35,684 nt of DNA, from positions 1 to 35,684 of the forward strand of contig JAMORJ010000053.1 of the NCBI GenBank assembly GCA_027063595.1. Reading direction: 5' to 3'. Positions 7,939-17,744 of this stretch are shown here, one piece after another (positions within the stretch are counted from its first letter, which is position 1; the number at the start of each line of letters is the position of its first letter). The DNA comes from Nautiliaceae bacterium (GTDB lineage: Bacteria > Campylobacterota > Campylobacteria > Campylobacterales > Nautiliaceae). A program made the translations under genes and the position numbers. The notes under the pieces were generated by a model. The model did no database searches. It saw only the letters and a list, made by a program, of their open reading frames with translations, and was not told where the DNA came from.

Positions 7939-9791
7939 AAAGGGCGGTAGTATTTTTATTAGCCTTTTTTTTGTATGGATATGAATTTTATGTGCCTACT
8001 AATTATCAAGGGATTACTCCAAGAAATATGAAGATAATAAGATATAGTGATATTGAAGAAATTAATTTTTCCAACTCTTTTGCGTTAATGGATAGCGATT
8101 ATTTGCCTTTTATTTTGGAGAATAATTTAACTATTTTAACTCCGATAGGAATGAAAAAAGAATATATTTTAAGTAATTACGATTCGCTAAGCAAAATAAA
8201 AACAATAGCTAATTTAAGTTTACCAGCTAAGATTTTATTAAGTTCGGTTAATTCTCATTTTAAGGAAGTTAATGCTACGATTAAAGATTTTGAAGAAAAA
8301 AAGATAGATGCAATTGTATTAAATAAAAAGCTCGAAGGAGAGCATTATTTTGATTTTTATATACCTTCATATGGAATTGAATTTAATAAATATTTAATAG
8401 TAACGAAGCTAAAATCAAAGAATTTATATCACATGAATTTTGAATTCGAAAAATTGTTTGATTTTAAAGTAAAGTCAGTTTATGATTCTTTGATTTTAAC
8501 TTCTTATTATCTTGGTAAAAAAATAGATTTTAATAAAGTCTTGTTTGAAAATTACTATGCTAGTAAAGAAAAAAACGAAAAATTAATCGTTGCCATTACT
8601 CCAAATTGGCCTCCTTTTGATATTTATGAAAATGGAATTTTAAAAGGGATAGGAGTTGACTTTTTTAAATTAATCGCTAAAAAAGCGGAATTAAAATATG
8701 AAGTTAAGCTTATAAATTATTGGCCAAAAGTTTTAGAGTTAATAAAAGAAAAAAAGGTTGATTTAACTCCAAATACTTCTGAAACGGAAGATAGGAAAAA
8801 ATATGCAATATTTTCAAAACCTTATTATTCGTTTCCTTTAGCTATTGTTTGCAATAAAAATTCGAATATAAAATCTTTTAGGGAGGTTAAAAAAATTGCG
8901 GTTGGAAAACATTTTACTGCTGAAAAATTAATGAAAAAACATTATCCAAATTTAACTTATATTGAAACGAAAAATGTAACGGAGGCTTTAAGTTTGGTTT
9001 CTGAAAATAACGATATTTGCGCCGTGGATATGCTACCAACCATTTTATGGTATATACAAAAAGAAGGATTTTACAATCTAAATCTTATTTATCAAACTCC
9101 TTTTAAGTTTAATCTTCAAATTATGATTAGAAAAGATAAGCCCGAATTATTAGAAAAAATAAATTATGCAATCGATCATTTAAGTGACGAAGAAAAAAAC
9201 AAAATAGTAAAAAGATATTTAGGAGGAATTTTACAGGAAGAAAAAAGAGGTTATAATCTCGTTTGGTTATTTTTAGGTATCGTAATAATTGTAATATTTA
9301 TCTTTATATTTAGCTTTGCTATTGCTAAGTATAGACGAAAGGCCTTAACCGATGAGCTTACCAATATTTGGAATAGAAGAGGAATTATAGAAGAAGCTAA
9401 AAAAGTTGGAGTTAATAGTAGCGTTTTGTTTTTTGATATAGATCATTTTAAGAAAATTAACGATACTTATGGACATGAATTTGGAGATTATGTATTAAAA
9501 GAGATCTCAAAGCTTATCTCTTCAAATATTAGAAGTTTAGATATTTTTGGTAGATGGGGAGGGGAAGAGTTTATAATTATTTTAAGAGGTACTACTTATG
9601 AAAAAGCTTTGGAAATTGCTGAGAAATTAAGAAAAAAAGTAGAAGAGCATAATTTTAAAGGAGTAAAAGTTACTATTTCTCTTGGAGTTGCTTCTTTTGA
9701 TGGAAATTTGGAAGAATCTATTAATAAAGCGGACATGGCTTTATATGAAGCAAAAAAAATGGGTAGAAATCAAGTAAAAGGATTAAAATGA
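7935..9791 (+). CDS. Membrane diguanylate cyclase with periplasmic solute-binding-like sensor region (SBP_bac_3) and GGEEF domain
   Basis: Signal/N-terminal hydrophobic segment, LIVAITPNWPPFDIYENGILKGIGVDFF (PF00497-type), TM, RSLDIFGRWGGEEF (I-site RxxD plus GGEEF). Confidence 0.9.
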   Translation: MKRAVVFLLAFFLYGYEFYVPTNYQGITPRNMKIIRYSDIEEINFSNSFALMDSDYLPFILENNLTILTPIGMKKEYILSNYDSLSKIKTIANLSLPAKILLSSVNSHFKEVNATIKDFEEKKIDAIVLNKKLEGEHYFDFYIPSYGIEFNKYLIVTKLKSKNLYHMNFEFEKLFDFKVKSVYDSLILTSYYLGKKIDFNKVLFENYYASKEKNEKLIVAITPNWPPFDIYENGILKGIGVDFFKLIAKKAELKYEVKLINYWPKVLELIKEKKVDLTPNTSETEDRKKYAIFSKPYYSFPLAIVCNKNSNIKSFREVKKIAVGKHFTAEKLMKKHYPNLTYIETKNVTEALSLVSENNDICAVDMLPTILWYIQKEGFYNLNLIYQTPFKFNLQIMIRKDKPELLEKINYAIDHLSDEEKNKIVKRYLGGILQEEKRGYNLVWLFLGIVIIVIFIFIFSFAIAKYRRKALTDELTNIWNRRGIIEEAKKVGVNSSVLFFDIDHFKKINDTYGHEFGDYVLKEISKLISSNIRSLDIFGRWGGEEFIIILRGTTYEKALEIAEKLRKKVEEHNFKGVKVTISLGVASFDGNLEESINKADMALYEAKKMGRNQVKGLK

Positions 9792-10429
9792 AAATAGCTC
9801 CAAGTATTTTAAGTTGTGATTTTGGTAGATTGGCCGAAGAAGTAGAAGCTATTTGTAAAGCCGGAGCCGATTTGGTTCATGTTGATGTGATGGATGGACA
9901 TTTTGTGCCAAATTTGACGATGGGACCGATGATAGTTAAAGCCGTAGCAAATGCAAGTAGCATTCCATTGGATATTCATTTAATGGTTGAGAATGTTCCT
10001 TTTTTTGTAGATATGTATGCTAGTTTAAAGCCCGAATTTATTAGTTTTCATGTAGAGGAAGAAAAACACATTAATAGGGTGATTGAGCAAATTAGAAGTT
10101 ATGGCATTAAACCAGCGGTAGTTTTAAATCCAGCAACTCCGGTAAGTTTTCTTGAATATATAGTTGCCGATGTTGATATGGTTTTATTAATGAGCGTAAA
10201 TCCGGGATTTGGGGGTCAAAAATTTATACCAAGCGTGATTGAAAAAATTAAAGAATTAAGAGAACTTGGAAGTAAAAAAAATCCAAATCTTTTAATTGAA
10301 GTAGATGGTGGGGTAAACGATAAAAACGCTAAGATGCTTAAAGAGGCTGGAGCCGATATTTTGGTTGCTGGAAGTTTTGTTTTTGGAAGTAAAGATTACA
10401 AAAAGGCAATTGATAGTTTGAGGGGCTAA
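9788..10429 (+). CDS. rpe: Ribulose-phosphate 3-epimerase
   Basis: MKIAPSILSCDF, HVDVMDGHFVPNLTMGP, SVNPGFGGQKFIP, EVDGGV. Confidence 0.97.
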   Translation: MKIAPSILSCDFGRLAEEVEAICKAGADLVHVDVMDGHFVPNLTMGPMIVKAVANASSIPLDIHLMVENVPFFVDMYASLKPEFISFHVEEEKHINRVIEQIRSYGIKPAVVLNPATPVSFLEYIVADVDMVLLMSVNPGFGGQKFIPSVIEKIKELRELGSKKNPNLLIEVDGGVNDKNAKMLKEAGADILVAGSFVFGSKDYKKAIDSLRG

Positions 10430-10430
10430 A

Positions 10431-10916
10431 ATGAATATGCCATCAAGATATACTTATAGCGATTATAAAAGATTTGAAGGCGATTGGAAATTGATAGATG
10501 GGTTTTTATATGCCATAACACCAAATTCTTTTGGAAAACATCAAGGGGTTAAAAACTTAATTAGAGTTTTTGATAAAGAGCTTGAAAGTTGTAAGTGCGA
10601 TATTTATCCAAAAAATGAAAATACGGTTGTTAGACCTGATCTTGGAGTTTATTGCAAATATTTTGAAAAATATCCAAAAATTACTTCAAAAATCGTTATT
10701 GAAATTGTTAATGATTCTACGGCAAATAAGGATGAAAAAATAAAATTTGAAATTTACGAAAAAGAAAAAGTAGATTATTACGTGTTGGTATATCCGGATT
10801 TTGAAAATAAAGTTTCCAACAATAAAAATGGTTTTGATAAAGTGTATGAGGAAGATGGGAAATATAAGTTTGATCTGTGTAATATTGAAATTGATTTTAA
10901 AAGAGTTTTTAAATGA
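10431..10916 (+). CDS. Uma2-family / DUF820 PD-(D/E)XK-like endonuclease domain protein
   Basis: LIDGFLYAITP, VVRPDLGVYC, KIVIEIVNDSTANKDEKIKFEIYEKEKVDYYVLV pattern. Confidence 0.75.
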   Translation: MNMPSRYTYSDYKRFEGDWKLIDGFLYAITPNSFGKHQGVKNLIRVFDKELESCKCDIYPKNENTVVRPDLGVYCKYFEKYPKITSKIVIEIVNDSTANKDEKIKFEIYEKEKVDYYVLVYPDFENKVSNNKNGFDKVYEEDGKYKFDLCNIEIDFKRVFK

Positions 10917-11503
10917 AAGTAAAAATTTGTGGAATTACAAATTATGAAGATGCAAAATTAGCTTGCGATTTTGGAGCCGATGCGTTGGGATTTGTATTTT
11001 ATAAGCCTTCTCCAAGATTTATTGAAGTAATAGAAGCTAAAAAAATTATACAAAAACTTCCTCCTTTTGTAACAAAAGTTGCTCTTTTTGTAGAAATGAG
11101 CGCTGATGACATAAATGAAACTATGGAGTTTTTAAAAGCGGATATAGCTCAAATTCATTTTGATGTTGACAAAAATTTTTTAAGTAAATTAAATTGTAAG
11201 TATTTGCCCGTAGTAAGAGCTAAAACAAAAGAAGATATAAATAAATTTGAAGGGTATAAAATAGTAGATGCTTTTGTAAAAGAATACGGAGGAAGCGGTA
11301 AGAGAGTAAATATTGAATGGTTTGAAAATAGAGATAATTCAAAAATAATTTTGGCTGGAGGATTGACTCCAGAGAATGTGAAAGAAATTAAAAAATATGG
11401 GTTTTATGGAGTTGATGTTAGTAGCGGAGTAGAAAAAGTACCTGGTAAAAAGGATAAAAATAAACTTAAAAATTTTATTGAAATTGTAAAGGGATGTAAA
11501 TGA
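10913..11503 (+). CDS. trpF: Phosphoribosylanthranilate isomerase
   Basis: KVKICGITNYEDA, GADALGFVFYKPSPRFI, LAGGLTPENV, GVDVSSGVE. Confidence 0.97.
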   Translation: MKVKICGITNYEDAKLACDFGADALGFVFYKPSPRFIEVIEAKKIIQKLPPFVTKVALFVEMSADDINETMEFLKADIAQIHFDVDKNFLSKLNCKYLPVVRAKTKEDINKFEGYKIVDAFVKEYGGSGKRVNIEWFENRDNSKIILAGGLTPENVKEIKKYGFYGVDVSSGVEKVPGKKDKNKLKNFIEIVKGCK

Positions 11504-13923
11504 AAAGTATTAATCTTATATATGAAGGCAAAGAAAAACTTGTTGAGTTTTTAAAAAGTTTGCCTAAAAAAGAAATTTTGCTTCAAATATTTTGCGGAGT
11601 TGTAAAAAAAGAGAAAATAAAAGAGATTATAACTTTAATAAATAAGCACGCTCCTTTTATTAAGGTTATTGGAACTACTACCAGTGGAGAAATTATTAAC
11701 TCCAAGGTTACCGTTAATAAAATAGTTTTGAGTTTTTCTATTTTTGATAAAGCTAAAGTTAAAACTTTTTTTGTGAATAAGATTGATTCTAGTTTTGAAG
11801 TTGGTAAAAGTTTAGGAAAAAAAATAGGAAATTCAAAGGTAGCTATTATTTTTTCTAACGCTTTTTATATTAATCCAGAAGAATTTTTAAAAGGCGTTAG
11901 TGAAAATACTCGTGCAAAAATTGTTGGAGGATTGGCGGGAGATAATTTAAATTTTCTAAAAACTTATGTTTTTGATAACGAAAAAATTAGTGAAAGAGGA
12001 GTGGTTTGTGCGGTAATAGATGGCGAAATTTTCGTAAACAATACTTATATTTTTAATTGGCAACCAATTGGTAAAAAAATGAAAATAACAAAAGCGTTTA
12101 AAAATATTATTTACGAAATAAATAATAAGCCTGCTTTGGAGATTTATAAACATTATTTTGGAGAATTGAGTAATGATCTTATAAAAGTTGGAGTAGAGTT
12201 TCCTTTAATGGTAAAAAGAAATGGAGTTGAAGTAGCAAGAGCATTAATTAAAGCAAACGAAGATGGAAGTATAGTGGTAGCTGGTAATATTTATGAAGGC
12301 GAAGATGTTAGATTTGGTTTTGGGGAGGTTGACGCTATTTTAAAAGACGATAAAAAAATGCTAGAAAAAATTTTGAAAAATCCTATTGAGTCTATTTTTA
12401 TTTATTCTTGCGTTGCAAGAAAAATATATCTTGGGAGAAATATTGAATATGAAATTTCTGCTTTTTCAAAAATAGCTCCCGTTAGCGGTTTTTTTACTTA
12501 TGGAGAATTTTTTAACGATTTGTTTTTTAACGAAACTATGGTAGTTTTAACTTTAAGCGAAAGCGATAGAAAAGTAGAAGTTCAATATGATGATAGGGAA
12601 GATAGCGATAGACTTTTTACGATAAAAGCTTTATCTCATTTAGTAAGGGTAACTTCGGAAGAATTGAATGAACTAAACGAGAATTTAGAAAGAAAAATTG
12701 AAGAAAAAACTAAGGAAATTATAGAAAAAAATAAAGAACTTGAATATTTAATATCTCACGATAGTTTAACCGGGCTTTATAATAAGTTTGAATTTGATAA
12801 AGATATGAAAAAGCTTAAAAAGATAATGTTAATTGATATTAAAGATTTTTCAAAAATTAATGATTCGTATGGAGAAATGATAGGTGATGAGGTATTAAAA
12901 GAGTTTGGAAGGCTTTTAAAAAGCGTTGTGGATTTGAAAATATATAGAATAATGGCTGATCAGTTTATTATTGGAGCATTTGAAGAAGTTGATTTTAGAA
13001 AAGTTTACGAAAAATTAAAAGATATTCTTAAAAAGCCGTTAAAAGTAAAATACGATGAAGCTGAAATTAGTTTTGATGTCATAATAAGAGCTGCGGTGGT
13101 GAGTAATTTAGAAGATATGAAACTAAAAGCGGATTTATTGTTAAAGTATATGAAAAAGAATCATTACGACTTTTTAGAATATTCAAAAGATTTAAAACTC
13201 GAAGAGAAATTAAAAGAAGAGATTGAAATTATTAATATGGTAAAAAGGGCTTTAATAGAAAATAGAGTTGTACCTGTATTTCAAAAAATTTTAAAAGATA
13301 ACGAGACTTATTATGAAGCTCTCGTTAGAATAAAAGAAGGAAATACTTTAATTTCTCCTTATATATTTTTGGAAGTGATTAAATACACTGATTATTATTA
13401 TGATTTAACGAAAACCATGATAGAAAAAACTTTTAAAATTTTTAGCAAAAGAGACGAAAAAGTTTCTATTAATTTATCTTATTCCGATATAAAAAACGAA
13501 AATATGGTTGAGTTTATAAAAGAAAAAATTGAAGAATACGGTATGAAAGGAAGGGTTATTTTTGAAATTTTAGAAGATGAGCATGTAGAAGATTTTGATA
13601 TGTTAAAAGATTTTATTAAAAAAGTTAAGGGATGGGATATAAAAATAGCACTTGATGATTTTGGAAGCGGATATTCCAATTTCTTTTATTTAACGGAGAT
13701 TAAACCTGATATTATAAAAATTGATGGAAGTTTAATTAAGGATATTGATAAAAACGAAAAACTTTATATTATCTCAAAATATATTCACCAGTTTGCAAAA
13801 GAGATAGGATGTGATACTATTGCTGAGTTTGTAGAAGATGAAAAAGTTTATCAAAAAGTAAAAGAAATTGGAGTTGATGGCGTTCAGGGATATTTTATAG
13901 AGAAACCTAAGGTAATTGAATGA
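11500..13923 (+). CDS. FIST domain protein with degenerate GGDEF and intact-looking EAL phosphodiesterase domain
   Basis: FIST_N/C region (VGGLAGDNL...), GGDEF motif replaced by MADQF, EAL signatures YEALVRI and DDFGSGYSNF. Confidence 0.88.
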   Translation: MKSINLIYEGKEKLVEFLKSLPKKEILLQIFCGVVKKEKIKEIITLINKHAPFIKVIGTTTSGEIINSKVTVNKIVLSFSIFDKAKVKTFFVNKIDSSFEVGKSLGKKIGNSKVAIIFSNAFYINPEEFLKGVSENTRAKIVGGLAGDNLNFLKTYVFDNEKISERGVVCAVIDGEIFVNNTYIFNWQPIGKKMKITKAFKNIIYEINNKPALEIYKHYFGELSNDLIKVGVEFPLMVKRNGVEVARALIKANEDGSIVVAGNIYEGEDVRFGFGEVDAILKDDKKMLEKILKNPIESIFIYSCVARKIYLGRNIEYEISAFSKIAPVSGFFTYGEFFNDLFFNETMVVLTLSESDRKVEVQYDDREDSDRLFTIKALSHLVRVTSEELNELNENLERKIEEKTKEIIEKNKELEYLISHDSLTGLYNKFEFDKDMKKLKKIMLIDIKDFSKINDSYGEMIGDEVLKEFGRLLKSVVDLKIYRIMADQFIIGAFEEVDFRKVYEKLKDILKKPLKVKYDEAEISFDVIIRAAVVSNLEDMKLKADLLLKYMKKNHYDFLEYSKDLKLEEKLKEEIEIINMVKRALIENRVVPVFQKILKDNETYYEALVRIKEGNTLISPYIFLEVIKYTDYYYDLTKTMIEKTFKIFSKRDEKVSINLSYSDIKNENMVEFIKEKIEEYGMKGRVIFEILEDEHVEDFDMLKDFIKKVKGWDIKIALDDFGSGYSNFFYLTEIKPDIIKIDGSLIKDIDKNEKLYIISKYIHQFAKEIGCDTIAEFVEDEKVYQKVKEIGVDGVQGYFIEKPKVIE

Positions 13924-15215
13924 AAGCTTTTGTTCTAAAAAAAATAGCCGAATTTTTAAAAACTCATAAATTTGTAAAAAGAGCATTTAGAGTTGATGAA
14001 AATATTATTTTTATGCAATTTGACGAAGATAAGGTTTATTTTGATTTAACTAAAGGAAGCGGAGATATTTATATAAATATTGATTATCCTCTTGTTAGAA
14101 AATTTAAAGCTCCTTTTGATATTATGCTTGAGAGAAAATTTACAAAGTCAAAAGTTTTTGATGTAGGGGCTTTTGAGAGAATACTTGAAATTGATGTTAT
14201 GTGTTTTAATAAATTTAAGGAAGAAAAAGTTACGATTAGATTTGAATTTACAGGTAGATATACGAATGCTATTATTTTAGATGAAAATAGAGTAGTTTTA
14301 GAAGCTTTAAGGCATATTGGAGAAAATTTATCAAGTAGGATTGTAAAGCCAGGGATTAAATTAGAAGAATTGCCTTCTATTGAGATAAAAGAAAAAGAAT
14401 TTGAAATTAAAGATTTAGTAAAATACACTCAAGAAGTTTTTAATAAAAAATATCAAACCCGTTTAAATCAAAAAAAGGCTTCTATTCTCTCAAAAATTGA
14501 CAAAAAAATTAAAGAAATTAAAAATAAATTGGATAAACTCGAAAATAAAGAAAAACTTTTGGAAAAATCGTTATTGTATAAAAAATACGCTGATGTAGCC
14601 ATGGCTAATTTATATCAAATAACACCTTATATGAAAGAATTAAAAACTTTTGATTTTGAAGGGAATAAAATAACTATTCCTGTGCCAAAACTTAAAAATA
14701 TAAATGAAATTGGAAATTATTATTACAAACTTTCTAAAAAAGCAAAAAGAAAAGCCGAAAATCTAGATATTGAAAAAAAATTTTTGGAAAATCAACTTAA
14801 GTTTTTAAAAAACTACAAGAGACTTGTAGAAAATGCTAAAAACATTAGCGAACTTAAAACTTACGAACCTCCAAAAAAAGATAAAAAAGAAGATGAAAAT
14901 ATCGCAAAGTTTTATTATGATGATTATTTAATTTTAGTTGGAAAAAATGAAAAGGGAAATGTAAAGTTACTAAAAGAAGCAAATTCAAACGATTTGTGGC
15001 TTCATATAAAAAATTTGCCGGGAGCTCATGTGATTGTAAAGAATAATAAACTTTCTTTAAGTGACGATATAATAAAAAAGGCGGCAAAATTAGCCATAGC
15101 TTTTAGCGGAAAAGAAGAAGGCGAAGTTGACTATACTAAAAGGAAGTTTGTAAAAATTAAAGAAGGAGCTAAGGTAGAATATGGAAAATATGGAACTGTT
15201 AAGGTGAAAATATGA
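13920..15215 (+). CDS. NFACT family protein (RqcH/FbpA-like), compact form
   Basis: NFACT-N-like N-terminus, coiled coil, NFACT-R (DUF814) motif NDLWLHIKNLPGAHVIVKN. Confidence 0.85.
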   Translation: MKAFVLKKIAEFLKTHKFVKRAFRVDENIIFMQFDEDKVYFDLTKGSGDIYINIDYPLVRKFKAPFDIMLERKFTKSKVFDVGAFERILEIDVMCFNKFKEEKVTIRFEFTGRYTNAIILDENRVVLEALRHIGENLSSRIVKPGIKLEELPSIEIKEKEFEIKDLVKYTQEVFNKKYQTRLNQKKASILSKIDKKIKEIKNKLDKLENKEKLLEKSLLYKKYADVAMANLYQITPYMKELKTFDFEGNKITIPVPKLKNINEIGNYYYKLSKKAKRKAENLDIEKKFLENQLKFLKNYKRLVENAKNISELKTYEPPKKDKKEDENIAKFYYDDYLILVGKNEKGNVKLLKEANSNDLWLHIKNLPGAHVIVKNNKLSLSDDIIKKAAKLAIAFSGKEEGEVDYTKRKFVKIKEGAKVEYGKYGTVKVKI

Positions 15216-15451
15216 TGATTCATAATATAACCTGGATTAATCAAAATTCTCATATTCCTTCTGTTGTTATGGCAGATTATGTAGGAAGGGAATTTGTAAG
15301 TAAAGAAATTCAAAAAGTAATTAACGAAGAAAAAGAAAGAAAAATAGAAGAAATTAGACCTGTTGAAGAGATTGAAAAGATATTGGCGGATGAAGACGAA
15401 AAAGAGCAAGTTGAAAAAGAAGCTCAAAAACATATTGATATAAAGGTTTAA
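15212..15451 (+). CDS. Small charged/coiled-coil protein between NFACT and cdsA
   Basis: 79 aa, 4-nt overlap with upstream gene; Glu/Lys-rich C-terminus. Confidence 0.75.
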   Translation: MMIHNITWINQNSHIPSVVMADYVGREFVSKEIQKVINEEKERKIEEIRPVEEIEKILADEDEKEQVEKEAQKHIDIKV

Positions 15452-15452
15452 A

Positions 15453-16202
15453 ATGAAAGAGAGAATAATAACAAGTATAGTTTTGTTGATAATTTTATTA
15501 GTTGTTGGGTTGGTAGATAATGTGTATTTAACGGGACTTTTAATTTCCATAATTTCTATTTTGGCTATGTTTGAAGCTAAAAATCTTTTTAGGGTTGAAG
15601 ATAGCGTTTTTTATTTTTTGTCGCTACTTTCAATTTTGTCTATTTTTATAAATCCTTTGTTTATTGGGGTAGTAGGGGTTTTGGGAGTTTCTGGATACGT
15701 TGCTTTTTATCAAAAGGAAATTAATTTAATTTCGATTGCTATTTATCCGTTTTTGCCTTTGATGGTTTTATTTGAACTTTATTTAAAAACCTCTATGAAT
15801 ATGATTTTTTATTTAATTTTGGTTGTAGCTTTGACGGATTCTTTTGCTTATTTAATCGGAAAAAACTTTAAAGGGCAGTTTTTTAAAAAACCTTTTTCTC
15901 CAACATCTCCTAATAAATCTTGGGAAGGGGTAATAGGAGGGGTATTGATAGGAAGTGTGACTGGAGCGTTTGTTGGAATGATGTTTTTTAATTTTTTAGA
16001 ATCTTTATTTATATCTTTTGCGCTTAGTTTATCAAGCGTATTTGGAGATTTATTTGAAAGTTTTTTAAAAAGAAGGGCTGGAGTAAAAGATAGCGGAAAT
16101 ATTTTACCGGGACATGGAGGGATTTTAGATAGAATAGATGGGTATTTATTTAGTGCTCCTTTACTTTTTTCAATAGTTATTGCAATAGGGTATGGATGTT
16201 AG
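15453..16202 (+). CDS. cdsA: Phosphatidate cytidylyltransferase
   Basis: Polytopic; SPNKSWEGVIGG, DLFESFLKRRAGVKDSGNILPGHGGILDRIDG. Confidence 0.96.
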   Translation: MKERIITSIVLLIILLVVGLVDNVYLTGLLISIISILAMFEAKNLFRVEDSVFYFLSLLSILSIFINPLFIGVVGVLGVSGYVAFYQKEINLISIAIYPFLPLMVLFELYLKTSMNMIFYLILVVALTDSFAYLIGKNFKGQFFKKPFSPTSPNKSWEGVIGGVLIGSVTGAFVGMMFFNFLESLFISFALSLSSVFGDLFESFLKRRAGVKDSGNILPGHGGILDRIDGYLFSAPLLFSIVIAIGYGC

Positions 16203-17269
16203 TATTAGGCTCTACCGGAAGTATAGGTGTAAATACGCTTGAAATTGCAAAAAGGTTTGGTTTTGAGATAGAGGCGCTGGTTGCAGGAAATAATTATGAG
16301 CTTCTTAACCGCCAGATAAAAGAATTTAAGCCTAAATTTGTAGCCGTTAAAGATAAGCAAACTGCTCAAAAAGTAAATTTTGATAAGGTATATGTAGGAA
16401 TTGATGGAATAGTTGAAATTTTGGAAAAATCAAAATCTAAAATGGTTGTAAATGCATTAGTTGGTGAAGCTGGACTTATTCCTACTTTAAAAGCGCAGGA
16501 ACTTAATAAAAAAATAGCTCTTGCAAATAAAGAATCCCTTGTAATTGCTGGAAAATTTATCGATTCTTCAAAAATAACCCCTATTGATAGCGAACATTTT
16601 GGACTTTGGTATCTTTTAAATGGGAAAAAAGAGTTTAAAAAACTTTACATAACGGCAAGTGGAGGCGCTTTAAGAGAGTGGCCCGTTGATAAGTTAAAAG
16701 ATGCAACTCTTGAAGATGTGCTAAAACATCCAAACTGGTCAATGGGTGTAAAAATAACTATCGATTCGGCTACAATGGTAAATAAACTTTTTGAACTTTT
16801 AGAAGCCAGATGGCTTTTTAACACTTCCAATGTGGATGCTTTTATTGAAACAAAATCTATAATCCATGCATTTATAGAATGGATAGATGGTTCTACCACC
16901 GCACATATTAGCAGAACTGATATGAAACTTCCTATTGCTTTTGCCCTTTTGGGAGATGTGAATGAAAATATTTTAAAACCTGTAAATCTTTTGGAAATTG
17001 GAAGTCTTGAATTTAGGAAAATAGATGCAAGTAGATATCCCGTATGGGAGATAAAAGAGAGTCTTTTAAACAATCCCGATATGGGGATTGTTGTAAATAC
17101 GGCAAATGAGGTTGCTATTGAAAAGTTTATAAAAAGAGAAATAGGCTTTTTAGATATAAGTAGACAGATTTTAAAGACTTTTAAAGAGTTTGAGGGTGTT
17201 AAAATTAACGATTTAAATGATGTTTTTGAAATAAAAAAAGAAGTTTTAAGGTTTTTAAATGGAATTTGA
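16196..17269 (+). CDS. dxr: 1-deoxy-D-xylulose 5-phosphate reductoisomerase
   Basis: LGSTGSIGVNTLEI, LANKESLVIAG, DSEHFGLW, ASGGALREWP, HPNWSMGVKITIDSATMVNK. Confidence 0.97.
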   Translation: MLVLGSTGSIGVNTLEIAKRFGFEIEALVAGNNYELLNRQIKEFKPKFVAVKDKQTAQKVNFDKVYVGIDGIVEILEKSKSKMVVNALVGEAGLIPTLKAQELNKKIALANKESLVIAGKFIDSSKITPIDSEHFGLWYLLNGKKEFKKLYITASGGALREWPVDKLKDATLEDVLKHPNWSMGVKITIDSATMVNKLFELLEARWLFNTSNVDAFIETKSIIHAFIEWIDGSTTAHISRTDMKLPIAFALLGDVNENILKPVNLLEIGSLEFRKIDASRYPVWEIKESLLNNPDMGIVVNTANEVAIEKFIKREIGFLDISRQILKTFKEFEGVKINDLNDVFEIKKEVLRFLNGI

Positions 17270-17744
17270 TAAGCTGTGGAGTGTTATTAAACAAGAACTT
17301 CCGTGCCGTATTAAACTCAAAAAAGGTTTAAGTGTTTTTGCGCTTAACCGTTCGAAATTTGAAGGCTGGTTGAAAGTTGAAATATGTGATGTTTTATTTG
17401 AATATTCAAAAAATTTAAGAGTAGAAGAAGGGTTTGTTGATATTTTGTTTGAAGAGTGGTTTATAGAACTCAAAACGGTAAATACGAGTTATCGGTTTAA
17501 TGAAATTGAAAACAAAACAAAACCTATAACAAAGAATATAGAAAGTATCGAAAAAGACATTATGAAGCTCAGTAAAAAAGAGGGCAAAAAAGCAGTTTTA
17601 TTCGTCGTTTTTCCTTTGGATGAAAGAAAGGAATGGAATTATCATATTTCAAAAATCAAGGAAAAATGCAAGATTTTAAAAGAAGAACCGTTTGAGTTTT
17701 TTAATTCGATAAAAGCAAAATTATATATGGGGCTTGTGGAATGA
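17259..17744 (+). CDS. Uncharacterised protein, possible PD-(D/E)XK nuclease fold
   Basis: EGFVDILFEEWFIELKT gives D-x(n)-E-L-K arrangement; no family name recognised. Confidence 0.6.
   Translation: MEFDKLWSVIKQELPCRIKLKKGLSVFALNRSKFEGWLKVEICDVLFEYSKNLRVEEGFVDILFEEWFIELKTVNTSYRFNEIENKTKPITKNIESIEKDIMKLSKKEGKKAVLFVVFPLDERKEWNYHISKIKEKCKILKEEPFEFFNSIKAKLYMGLVE

Noticed and set aside
11956-15550. Minus-strand ORFs opposite FIST-EAL, NFACT and the small gene
   Set aside because: Fully antisense to confident CDSs, no start signals or domains.
16645-17473. Minus-strand ORFs opposite dxr and the following gene
   Set aside because: Antisense to dxr (certain) and a coupled downstream gene.
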